This document shows, one piece after another, positions 8,586 to 16,338 of a stretch of DNA of 39,157 nucleotides. Position numbers and translations under genes: made by a program. Each line of letters starts with the position of its first letter. Position 1 is the stretch's first letter. Source of the stretch: Paraburkholderia sartisoli (lineage in GTDB: Bacteria; Pseudomonadota; Gammaproteobacteria; Burkholderiales; Burkholderiaceae). The notes below the pieces were generated by a model. The model saw nothing but the letters and a program-made list of their open reading frames with translations. It searched no databases and was not told where the DNA came from. The stretch spans positions 1-39,157 of the forward strand of contig NZ_FNRQ01000016.1 of NCBI RefSeq assembly GCF_900107685.1, read 5' to 3'.

Positions 8586-8977
8586 GCCGCCTCCGTCGCT
8601 GCGAAGTTTTGCCGTTGTTGTATTGCATTGTCGAATACGCGGGCACGCTCTGCTTCAACGAGACACCTCTTTTTCTTCAACGAATGCTCATTCATCTGAC
8701 TGCCCAGCAGAGCCAGGTAGTCGCCGAATCTGGTCCGCCTGAAGCGTACGTAAAATTCATTTCCCGCCAGTCCGTTATCCAAAGCCAGTAGCGCGGCGTA
8801 GTCGACGCCACTCTCACCGGCCAGCCGGGCAACGGCCTCCTCGAGCGCGGCGTACCGGCTGACCAGCGAATCCGTCACGTCGAATAACGCGTGAAAGCGC
8901 TGGCAGGAGACCAGCCGCTTGTGTTCGCCCGCATGCCGCAGCGTCAACATAATCTGCTCAACGATGTCCTGTTCCAT
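8582..8977 (-). CDS. Hypothetical protein, 131 residues, coupled to the barrel gene
   Basis: I do not recognise this protein. It is soluble and mostly helical by composition, with no signal peptide or membrane segment. An N-terminal part (QDIVEQIMLTLRHAGEHKRLVSC) and a basic stretch (NEFYVRFRRTRFGDYLALLG, then SLKKKRCLVEAERARVFDN) stand out. Translation is supported by a strong GGGAGG six bases before the ATG at 8977 and by the four-base overlap with the following barrel gene. A cytosolic partner or regulator of the barrel protein is possible but unsupported. Confidence 0.7.
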   Translation of the reverse strand: MEQDIVEQIMLTLRHAGEHKRLVSCQRFHALFDVTDSLVSRYAALEEAVARLAGESGVDYAALLALDNGLAGNEFYVRFRRTRFGDYLALLGSQMNEHSLKKKRCLVEAERARVFDNAIQQRQNFAATEAA

Positions 8978-9290
8978 GAGTGCCTCCCTGTTCGGACGTG
9001 GTTCGCGCGAGGCGCTGCCAACGCTTCATTGATTTCCCACAGGTCTACTTGAGCGTAAGCGTCCGACTGTGACCGCATAGACGCCCGACAACGTGGCGCG
9101 GTGTTTCCCACCCATCTACGGCTAGACCAATGCGCTCTACGCCAGCAATGGCATTGGCAGGGTCGCTCGTCCGATCATTCCCCACTCCGCGACTGCGCAA
9201 GTTTTTTTGTCCAGGCCTGGCCGCGCCCGAACGGGAGTTCGGGCACGAATCGAGCACAAATCAGGCGTGAATCAGAATCTCAATTCACGT
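8978..9290. other. 313-bp spacer between asdA and the 131-codon gene
   Basis: It must contain the promoter of the downstream two-gene unit. The one clear structure is an 8-bp hairpin with a 4-base loop (9225-9232 pairing with 9237-9244). It lacks a T-run on either strand, so I do not call it a terminator, although it could protect the 3' end of the asdA message. No gene was recognised. Confidence 0.5.
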
Positions 9291-10955
9291 TCACTTGACC
9301 TTGGACTTATCAAGCTTCTTGCCGGTTGCCGCGTTATACCGCTCGACATATTCCTCGATCAGCTTGCGCATCGCGCGGCCGATCTGCCGATAGTCTGACT
9401 CGTTCAGATTCGCCAGCGACACCCGTCCCGACGGATGCTGCGTACCGAAGCCGCGTCCCGGCAACAGTACCACCCGCGCTTCGCGCGCGAGACGGAACAG
9501 CAATTCGGATGGCTCGGTGTTCTTCAAGAGCCAGTCGACGAACTCGCGCCCGAACATCCGCTCGCCGAGGAACTCGATGTCGAGAATCGTGTAGTAATCG
9601 ACCTGGTTCGGATCGTCGTCCTCGAACGAAATGCCGACCTCCTCGTATAGCGCCTGCTTGCGCTTGCGGATCAGACGCTTTAGCGCATTCTTGTACGCAT
9701 CGGGCGTGTCCATCAGCGAAAACAGCGAGAACAGCACCATCTGCACCTGCTGCGGCGTCGACAAACCCGCCGTGTGATTCAGCGCGACCGTGCGGCTGTC
9801 GGCGACCAGCCGGTCGATGAACTTGAGCTTTTCCGGTTCGGTCGTGATCGATTCATAGCGCTTGTGCAACTGCTTCTTCGCGTCCTTCGGCAATTCAGCG
9901 ATCAGCTTGTCGAGCACGTTGTCGCGATGTGTCGCGATCGCACCGAGACGCCAGCCGGTCGCGCCGAAATACTTCGAGTACGAGTACACGAGGATGGTGT
10001 TCTTCGGCGCGAGCGCGAACAGCGAGACGAAGTCGTCGGCGAAGGTGCCGTACACGTCGTCGGTCAACAGAATCAGATCGGGGCGTTCCTTGACGACGTC
10101 GGCAATGTATTGAAGACTTTCGTCGCTGATCTTCACCGAAGGCGGATTGCTCGGGTTCACGAGGAAGAACGCCTTCACTTTCGGATCACGCAGCTTGTCC
10201 AGTTCCTTCTTCGAATATTGCCAGCCGCTTTCCACCGTGGCTTCGAGATTCACGACGTTCAGCTGATAGTCATTGAGGCGCGGAATTTCGATATATGGAG
10301 TAAAAATCGGCACGCCGAGCGCGATCGTGTCACCCGGCTTGATCAGGTGATTTTCGCGCATCGTATTGAAGATGTACGTCATCGCCGCCGTGCCGCCTTC
10401 CACTGCGAACACATCGAATTCGCCGACGAACGGATGGCTACCGATCATCTCCTTGCGCAGATACTGCCCGACAATCAGTTCGGATAATTTAAGCATCCGG
10501 TCCGGCACGGGATAGTTCGACGCGAGAATGCCCTCGCACATTTCATAAAGAAAGTCGCCCGCGGAGAGTCCCAGCTGATCGCGCACGTACGACACGGCAC
10601 CGCGCAGAAAGTCGATGCCAGGCACGCCCCTGTTTTCGCGCAGGAACAGATCGAAGCGCTCCGTGAGCCCTTCACGTCGCGGGAAACCGCCGACACCTTC
10701 AGGCATGAACGCAAACGAACGCTCCGACTCGCGCATCGCAAACAGGCCGAGCTGCCAGAAACCGTGGCGTGGAATCGTCGCGAGGAAGTTGGGGTTGCCG
10801 CGACCGGCGTTGAGCATCGATGTATTCGCCGCACGCTCCACCGCGCCGCCACCGGCGGCCTTGATCAATTCGTCCTTGAGTTCAAACGGGCTGAGCGCCG
10901 CGAACCCGGCTTGTGCCATGTCGCCTTGTTGCTTGCCACTTTTCTCTTTTGCCAT
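9291..10955 (-). CDS. asdA: Aspartate 4-decarboxylase (bifunctional aspartate aminotransferase)
   Basis: A PLP enzyme that removes the beta-carboxyl of L-aspartate, giving L-alanine and CO2 and using up one cytosolic proton. 554 residues, close to the 530-550 of known AsdA/AspD. Family signatures: NAGRGNPNFLAT, AVEGGTAAMTYIFNTM, LVNPSNPPSVK (about 266-275), LLTDDVYGTF, and the PLP lysine (about Lys328) in YSYSKYFGATGWRLG. A C-terminal GRVSLANL holds the substrate-carboxylate Arg. I start at the ATG at 10955, which has GGAG eight bases upstream; an in-frame ATG at 10976 lacks a good site. It is the last gene of a minus-strand run behind two AspT exchangers. Together they form the known aspartate-in/alanine-out proton-consuming cycle. 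Confidence 0.96.
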   Translation of the reverse strand: MAKEKSGKQQGDMAQAGFAALSPFELKDELIKAAGGGAVERAANTSMLNAGRGNPNFLATIPRHGFWQLGLFAMRESERSFAFMPEGVGGFPRREGLTERFDLFLRENRGVPGIDFLRGAVSYVRDQLGLSAGDFLYEMCEGILASNYPVPDRMLKLSELIVGQYLRKEMIGSHPFVGEFDVFAVEGGTAAMTYIFNTMRENHLIKPGDTIALGVPIFTPYIEIPRLNDYQLNVVNLEATVESGWQYSKKELDKLRDPKVKAFFLVNPSNPPSVKISDESLQYIADVVKERPDLILLTDDVYGTFADDFVSLFALAPKNTILVYSYSKYFGATGWRLGAIATHRDNVLDKLIAELPKDAKKQLHKRYESITTEPEKLKFIDRLVADSRTVALNHTAGLSTPQQVQMVLFSLFSLMDTPDAYKNALKRLIRKRKQALYEEVGISFEDDDPNQVDYYTILDIEFLGERMFGREFVDWLLKNTEPSELLFRLAREARVVLLPGRGFGTQHPSGRVSLANLNESDYRQIGRAMRKLIEEYVERYNAATGKKLDKSKVK

Positions 10956-11057
10956 GATGCGTTCTCCAATGTGCAAATGAATGACGCCGGCATCACAAGG
11001 AATCGTTCAATAGAAGCCGGCGTAAGAGAGATCGATGAATGCGTGCGCAAAACCAGG

Positions 11058-12740
11058 TTAAACCAGCCCGACCACGAGCGGCCCAAGCAGCGTCAACGCG
11101 ACGTTCGCGATCGCATAGGTGATCGCGAACGGCACGGTCGGCACGGCGCTTTCCGCCTTGTCGAGCACGCCGCCAAACGCGGGATTCGCACTGCGTGAGC
11201 CCGACAGCGCGCCGGCCAGGATTGCCGCGTTGTTGTAGCGCAGCACGTAGCGGCCGAACAGCATCGTCAGAAGCAGCGGGAACAACGTGACGAACACGCC
11301 GAGCAGGAAGATCGTCAGGCCGCTCTGCTTGACGGTCACAACCGCCTGCAAACCGGAATTCAGGCCCACCACCGCAACGAACGCCGCGAGCCCAAAGTCC
11401 TTCAGCAACTGCGAAGCCGCCGTCGGCATCACGCCGTACATCGGATGCTTGCCGCGCATCCAGCCGAACAGCAAACCGGCCAGCAGACAGCCGCCACCCG
11501 AACCGAGCGTGAGCGGAATGCCGCCCACGTTGATGACGATCAATCCGATCAGCAGGCCCAGCACGAGGCCGACGCCCATATAGATGAAGTCGGTCTTGTT
11601 GCTGTACGGCAGCTCGTAGCCGGCTGCATCGACGGCACGTTTGGTGTCTTCAGGCGAACCGTAGAAGGTGATGACGTCGCCATGCTCGAGCCTGGTTTCG
11701 GGCAGAATCGGCAGCGGCTGGCCGGCACGCGAGGCACTCTGGATATAAACGCCGTGGCGCATGTCGCGATCCACGACTTCGCGTGCGGCGGCGATCGTCG
11801 TGTGGTTCATGCCTTTGCGCGTGAACACACCTTCGCGCGTCTGCATCACGACGCCAATGTCCTCGACGTTGGCGATCTCATTGCCGTTCGCACCAAATGC
11901 GACCACCGCCTCGCGGCGACCCACCACCAGCACGTCGTCGTTGAGTTGCAACACCAGATCGGGTGTCGGCTCGAGATTCTTGCCGTCACGCCTGATCCGC
12001 TCGACCGTCAACATGTCCTGATGCTGGGTCTCGACCTCCTTGACCGTTTTACCGGCGCTGACGTCGATCTTGTACGCACGCCCCACCAGTTCTGGCAACG
12101 CACGAATTTGCCCCGCTCCAGGTGACGACGCACCTGCGGACAGTTCTTTTTCCGCTTCGATCGACGCCTCTCGCAACCCTTGCCCCATGAACTTCGGCAG
12201 GATATTCACGCAGACGATGATCGCGCCGAGCGAGCCGAACACGTAGGTCACCGCATAGGCAATCGCCACGTCCGATTGCAGCGACTTGACCTGATCGGCG
12301 GGGAGACCCAGACGGGCGATAGCGTCGCCAGCGGTGCCGATGATCGCCGACTGCGTCAGCGCACCGCCCGCAAGACCAGCGGCAAGCCCCTTGTTCAGAT
12401 GGAACAGCTTCGCGCAGATCACCACGGTAACCAGCGCGGACACGGCGAGAAACAGCGCCATCGCAATCTCACGCAGCGTCTTGCGATTCAGCGAGTTGAA
12501 AAACCCGGGCCCGGAATCGTAGCCGACCGCGTAAATGAACACGGCGAACATCACCGCCTTCACGCCGTTGTCGATCGTCACACCCGCCTGACTGATCACA
12601 ACCGCGGCGAGCAATGACCCGCCTACGCCGCCTAACTGGAATTTACCGAATTTGATTTGCCCGATGAAGTAACCGACTGCAAGCGACAGAAACAGCGCGA
12701 TCTCAGGTGATTTCTGAAAGATGTGATGTAGCCAGTCCAT
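11058..12740 (-). CDS. aspT: Aspartate:alanine exchanger AspT (copy adjacent to asdA)
   Basis: An inner-membrane antiporter, 560 residues, bringing in aspartate for alanine made by AsdA. It has the family layout. A hydrophobic half (about 1-190, with VGYFIGQIKFGKFQLGGVGG and GLAAGLAGGALTQSAIIGT) is followed by a soluble stretch with two RCK_C-like domains (about 205-375). A second hydrophobic half follows (about 380-560, LGSGGGCLLAGLLFGWMRG). The two halves show the internal duplication of the AspT/YidE/YbjL family. It lies 102 bp upstream of asdA and 116 bp downstream of a second aspT in the same direction. Substrate is inferred from the asdA linkage; other members of this family carry different solutes. 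Confidence 0.92.
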   Translation of the reverse strand: MDWLHHIFQKSPEIALFLSLAVGYFIGQIKFGKFQLGGVGGSLLAAVVISQAGVTIDNGVKAVMFAVFIYAVGYDSGPGFFNSLNRKTLREIAMALFLAVSALVTVVICAKLFHLNKGLAAGLAGGALTQSAIIGTAGDAIARLGLPADQVKSLQSDVAIAYAVTYVFGSLGAIIVCVNILPKFMGQGLREASIEAEKELSAGASSPGAGQIRALPELVGRAYKIDVSAGKTVKEVETQHQDMLTVERIRRDGKNLEPTPDLVLQLNDDVLVVGRREAVVAFGANGNEIANVEDIGVVMQTREGVFTRKGMNHTTIAAAREVVDRDMRHGVYIQSASRAGQPLPILPETRLEHGDVITFYGSPEDTKRAVDAAGYELPYSNKTDFIYMGVGLVLGLLIGLIVINVGGIPLTLGSGGGCLLAGLLFGWMRGKHPMYGVMPTAASQLLKDFGLAAFVAVVGLNSGLQAVVTVKQSGLTIFLLGVFVTLFPLLLTMLFGRYVLRYNNAAILAGALSGSRSANPAFGGVLDKAESAVPTVPFAITYAIANVALTLLGPLVVGLV

Positions 12741-12856
12741 CGTGCCCTCGCTGAATAGTTTGCGATACTGAGTACGGGATGCTGCCTGGGTATGCAGACT
12801 TTACGGGATCCGCATGCGCTGGACCGCGCGCCACACCGCGCGGCATATCTGGCCGC

Positions 12857-14539
12857 CTAGCCGAACTTCCCGGCGAGGCCCACCACCACGGGCCCCATCA
12901 ACGGCAACAGAATGTTCGAGAGTGCATAGGTGATCGTGTAGCCGATCACGGGCGTCGAATTGCCGGTCACACCGAGCAGCGCGCTGATCGCCGGTGTGCT
13001 GCATTGCTGACCGGCAATGGCGCCGAGCAGCATGGGCGCTTCGAGCTTGAGGAACACGCGACCGATCCAGAGCGATAGCAAACCGGGCACGAGCACCATC
13101 AGGATGCCGGCGGCCGGCAGTGCCAAACCGTATTCGCGCACCAGCTTGATGGCATCGGGCCCCGCCGACAGACCAACCGCGGCGATGAAGGTGGCAAGGC
13201 CAAAGTCCTTGAGGATCTGGGCGGCGGCCGAGGGCAGCGAGCCCACGAGCGGATAGCGCGAACGGATCCAGCCGAACAGCAGGCCCGACAGCAGGCAGCC
13301 GCCGCCCGTCCCAAGTGCGATCGATACGCCGCCGATGCGGCCGCCGAGATGGCCGATCGCCATACCGACCAGTACGCCCAGGCCGAGATAGACGAAGTCG
13401 GTTTTCTGGGTCGCGGCGAGCACGTAACCCAGATGCCGCGCGCCGCGCTCGACGTCGGCCTTCGCGCCCACCAGCGTCAGCACGTCACCGCGATTGAGTT
13501 CGGTGCCGGGCAGCGCAGGCACCGTGGTTTCGAGCCGCGTGACTGCTGCGATATAGACGCCGCGCCCTTCTTCTGGTGTCGCCCGTTCGCGCACCTGCGC
13601 GACCGTCAGACCGTGCGCCTCGCTGCGCGTCAGCACGACGTCGAGCTTTTCCGCAACGAGCTGGCCGAAGCCGGCGTCCGCCACCTCTTCGCCGAGGCCG
13701 GCGGCCGCAGCCACGATCGCCTCGCGCCGCCCGGCCACGAGAATCAGGTCGCCAGCGGCCAATGCAAGCTGCGGCTCGACCGGCACGTCGGCTCCGTTGC
13801 GCCGAACCCGCTCGATGGTCAGGTTGAAGCCATGCGTCTGTTCAAACGCAAAAATCGTGCCGCCGGCCGCCGCACCGACTCGAAACGCGCGGCCCACGAG
13901 CGGCGGCGCCGCAGCCCGCTGACCTTCACCGAATGCTCCGTCGCCGCCGAGTTTGTGCCACACCCGCTCGGCTTCCTCGCGCAAATTGACGCGCAACAGC
14001 AGCGGCGCGAACTGGCTGGTAAAGAGGACGATGGTGATCAGGCCGAACAGGTAGCTCACGCTGTACGCGGTCACGACGTTGGCCTGTAGACGCAACGTTT
14101 CCGCATCGCTGAAGCCGAGTTTGGCAATCGCTTCCGAAGCCGTGCCGATCACGGCCGACTCCGTCGCGGCGCCGGCCAGCAAGCCAGCCGCCGTGCCGGC
14201 GTCGAGCCGCATCACGAAGACCGCAATCATGATCAACACGAGTACCGACACGATCTCGATCACCGACAGCAAGCCGTAGCGCCAACCCCGACCAATGTTG
14301 GCAAAGAACTGCGGACCACCCGTGAAACCCAGTGCGAAGATGAACAGCGCGAATGCGATGTTCTTCAAGTCGGGGGCAAGCCGTGCGCCCGTCTGACCCA
14401 ATAACAAGGCTACGATTAACGTGCCGCAGACACCCCCGAGCTGGATTGGCCCCACGCGAAACGAACCAATGAAATATCCGAGTGCGAGGCTTGCGAACAG
14501 CGCGATCTCCGGTTGATCTCTTAGCAGTTCACCGATCAT
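12857..14539 (-). CDS. Second AspT-family exchanger
   Basis: Also exactly 560 residues with the same two-half, two-RCK_C architecture, but clearly diverged from its neighbour (PEIALFASLALGYFIGSFRVG at the N-terminus, LGTGGGCLLSGLLFGWIRS in the second half, ending PLMGPVVVGLAGKFG). It is the first of the three large genes in the run. Two exchangers beside one decarboxylase are likely to differ in affinity, energetics or substrate, or may form a heteromer; the sequence does not decide. The second half keeps the conserved Gly-rich and DFGLATFIAAVGL segments, so it looks functional. A 67-codon ORF with a good ribosome site lies 24 bp upstream. Confidence 0.9.
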   Translation of the reverse strand: MIGELLRDQPEIALFASLALGYFIGSFRVGPIQLGGVCGTLIVALLLGQTGARLAPDLKNIAFALFIFALGFTGGPQFFANIGRGWRYGLLSVIEIVSVLVLIMIAVFVMRLDAGTAAGLLAGAATESAVIGTASEAIAKLGFSDAETLRLQANVVTAYSVSYLFGLITIVLFTSQFAPLLLRVNLREEAERVWHKLGGDGAFGEGQRAAAPPLVGRAFRVGAAAGGTIFAFEQTHGFNLTIERVRRNGADVPVEPQLALAAGDLILVAGRREAIVAAAAGLGEEVADAGFGQLVAEKLDVVLTRSEAHGLTVAQVRERATPEEGRGVYIAAVTRLETTVPALPGTELNRGDVLTLVGAKADVERGARHLGYVLAATQKTDFVYLGLGVLVGMAIGHLGGRIGGVSIALGTGGGCLLSGLLFGWIRSRYPLVGSLPSAAAQILKDFGLATFIAAVGLSAGPDAIKLVREYGLALPAAGILMVLVPGLLSLWIGRVFLKLEAPMLLGAIAGQQCSTPAISALLGVTGNSTPVIGYTITYALSNILLPLMGPVVVGLAGKFG

Positions 14540-14563
14540 ATTGCTCGCCGATTCAATGGTTTA

Positions 14564-14767
14564 TTAGCAGAAAGCTGGAAAATCTCTCTGGGAATTTGAA
14601 GCGGGTTCGATCGACGATCGCCATGAGTAAGGAATGACGCATTCGGCATAACCGGACTCGATCGAATAGCAATTCTTTTGGCAATCGTATGACGCTTTGA
14701 GCGTCAAAAAGACATGCCGCCATGCAGCGACAATAGCGGGATATTTTTCGGCAAGCTCGACCGTCAT
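14564..14767 (-). CDS. Possible small protein or leader ORF upstream of the aspT pair
   Basis: A 67-codon ORF starting with an ATG preceded by GAGGA at short spacing. It ends 24 bp before the first aspT gene and lies in the same direction. The product begins MTVELAEKYPAIVAAWRHVF and has four cysteines in the second half (YDCQKNCYS, YAECV) and a C-terminal Cys. I do not recognise it. The region is poorer in GC than the flanking genes and third-base bias is weak, so it may be only a chance frame in a leader. Confidence 0.35.
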   Translation of the reverse strand: MTVELAEKYPAIVAAWRHVFLTLKASYDCQKNCYSIESGYAECVIPYSWRSSIEPASNSQRDFPAFC

Positions 14768-14855
14768 GTATTCCTCGCGAAGTTGTCTAACGTCTTGAAA
14801 AATACATATCCTGCTGATGGCTGATTCTCAGCATGATAGGGTCGTGCTTTTCTAA

Positions 14856-14884
14856 TGAATATTAGAGTTCGGCATCACTGTCAA
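14856..14884 (-). promoter_or_regulatory. Possible sigma70-type promoter for the aspT-aspT-asdA run
   Basis: On the minus strand a perfect TTGACA (14879-14884 on the + axis) is followed after 17 bases by TATTCA, a weak match to the -10 box, in an AT-rich stretch. It would give a leader of about 310 bases including the 67-codon ORF. Only the -35 match is strong. Confidence 0.3.
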
Positions 14885-14931
14885 TATTATTTGACGATTT
14901 CAAGGGTGAGGCGCAACAGCGGATTTAATGA

Positions 14932-15016
14932 TCAGGTCCTGTTCACATTTACGACCGGCGCACATGCGCAGGCAAGCGATGCAAACACGATATTTTTAAA
15001 TGTAAACAGACCCTGA
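14932..15016. repeat. 85-bp MITE-like element with 20-bp imperfect inverted ends
   Basis: The ends (14932-14951 and 14997-15016) match in inverted orientation at 17 of 20 bases. The left one reads TCAGGTCCTGTTCACATTTA. The right end, in reverse complement, contains the 22-bp sequence found at 5617-5638. The 45-bp core has no coding potential. It may be a miniature derivative of an IS, or the fused ends of a deleted one. I see no flanking target duplication. Confidence 0.6.
14993..15014 (-). repeat. Right copy of the 22-bp perfect inverted repeat
   Basis: Exact reverse complement of 5617-5638; it overlaps the right arm of the 85-bp element. The two copies face each other across 9.4 kb and mark the limits of the DNA that interrupts the EPS locus. 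Confidence 0.85.
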
Positions 15017-15204
15017 ATGTCCGGTGTCATCTGCCGCGCTATCCGGAACGGCTGCGTCAATCACGCGGTCCATTGCGCCAGCGCATCGTGCGCACACAGC
15101 GGCAAACACCGTCGCCGGAAAACGCGACCGATTTCCACACAATGACCATGCCCATCAAAACCAGCCCGGAGACGAGCGAAAGCGCCATCGCGAGGATCGA
15201 AACC

Positions 15205-16338
15205 ATGCTTTCGATTTTTCCATTCCGTAGCATTGGGAAACCGTCAGAATCCATCTTGAAATCAGCTTATCACGGCAAAGACACAAAACCCCGGTACCCG
15301 CGCGCGAAACGATTCCTGCTGGTCGCATCGCTGGCATTCGCGTGGGGACATGGGGCGTCTGCCTTGGCCGTTTCTCCTTCTGCGCAACAGACCGGAAACA
15401 GGTTCGTCCAGGAGAACACGACGCAGACCGGCGTTCAGGTCAAGATCGAAACCCTTCGGGCGGACGACGCAAACGCCATCCGGGCGGCAGGTTTTGGGTT
15501 CGTACGATTCGGCGTCTGGGTCGACCGGCTGGATGACGTGGCCTATCGGGACCGCGTCGCCGGTGCGTTTCGCATCGCGGCGAGCGCGGGCTTGCCGGTC
15601 CTGGTCACTGTGAGATCGACCCAGCCGCTCATCGACATCCGTACTGCCGCAGCCGATCGCCCCGAAGCGCTCGAAGCCGCGGGCCTGCGGTTCGCACAGG
15701 CCGTCGAACAGCTCGCGCGAACGTTTGGGTCAGGCATGCTGGCGATCGAACTCTGGAACGAGCCGGACCTGGAAAAGTACTGGCCGACAGGCGACGTCTC
15801 CTCGACGTTTGGCCCGTTCATGCGCGCCGTGTGCGCCCGTCTGCAGACGCACCCGCCCGGTCTGCCGGTCATCGGGTTCGGCTTTTCCCGCGCGCCCCGG
15901 CCTGACAGCGCGCAGGACGCGCTGCTGCGTACCGCAACTCACGGGCACGCGTCGTGTGTCGATGCAGTGTCCTATCACGCCTATGGCATGACCGCGGGCG
16001 CCATCCGCGAAGTCGCCCGCGATATCAGGAAGCGCTATGGCATGCCCGCTGTCATCACGGAATGGGGCGTACCGTCGGAAGGGATAGCAGACGGCAACGG
16101 CACCGATGCCCAGGCGCGTCGCGTGCGCACATTCCTCACGACGCTCGATCGCAACGCGACGCCACTCGTTTCGCTTTACGAGTGGAAAGACACACGGAGT
16201 GGCACGAACAGCCGCGAGCGGAGTTACGGGCTCGTCAGTGCAAACGGCGATCCGAAGCCCGCGCTTGCCGCGGCACGTGCCTCGTTACGGACGGCGCGCG
16301 GCGACACCAGCGGTTCCCTCAAGGCAACCGTCCCCTAA
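15205..16338 (+). CDS. Exported glycoside hydrolase (clan GH-A, GH5/GH39-like), EPS-linked
   Basis: A likely polysaccharide-cleaving enzyme, 377 residues from the ATG at 15205. After a basic stretch, a signal-like segment (RFLLVASLAFAWGHGASA) leads into a TIM-barrel domain. The acid/base Glu lies in IELWNEPDLEKYW (Glu186), the nucleophile in AVITEWGVPSEG (Glu286), and CVDAVSYHAYG lies between. These are GH-A hallmarks. The start is uncertain: an in-frame ATG at 15073 lies only 57 bp from the MITE-like repeat, and even the chosen start leaves about 34 residues before the signal core. The 15205 start has a GAGG nine bases upstream. It converges on the EPS polymerase gene and overlaps it by 20 bp. 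Trimming or release of EPS is the probable role. Confidence 0.8.
   Translation: MLSIFPFRSIGKPSESILKSAYHGKDTKPRYPRAKRFLLVASLAFAWGHGASALAVSPSAQQTGNRFVQENTTQTGVQVKIETLRADDANAIRAAGFGFVRFGVWVDRLDDVAYRDRVAGAFRIAASAGLPVLVTVRSTQPLIDIRTAAADRPEALEAAGLRFAQAVEQLARTFGSGMLAIELWNEPDLEKYWPTGDVSSTFGPFMRAVCARLQTHPPGLPVIGFGFSRAPRPDSAQDALLRTATHGHASCVDAVSYHAYGMTAGAIREVARDIRKRYGMPAVITEWGVPSEGIADGNGTDAQARRVRTFLTTLDRNATPLVSLYEWKDTRSGTNSRERSYGLVSANGDPKPALAAARASLRTARGDTSGSLKATVP

Noticed and set aside
9225..9244. 8-bp hairpin after asdA considered as a terminator
   Set aside because: No T-run follows on either strand; an A-run lies on the wrong side for the asdA transcript.
5617..15014. Target-site duplication around the repeat-bounded block
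   Set aside because: Bases outside the two repeats (CCTACT and GAATGT) do not match, so a single simple transposition of the whole block is not supported.
15057..15254. 65-codon minus-strand frame with a hydrophobic segment
   Set aside because: Overlaps the 5' part of the glycosidase frame, and the hydrophobic run is what antisense of a polar stretch gives. Not listed as a gene.
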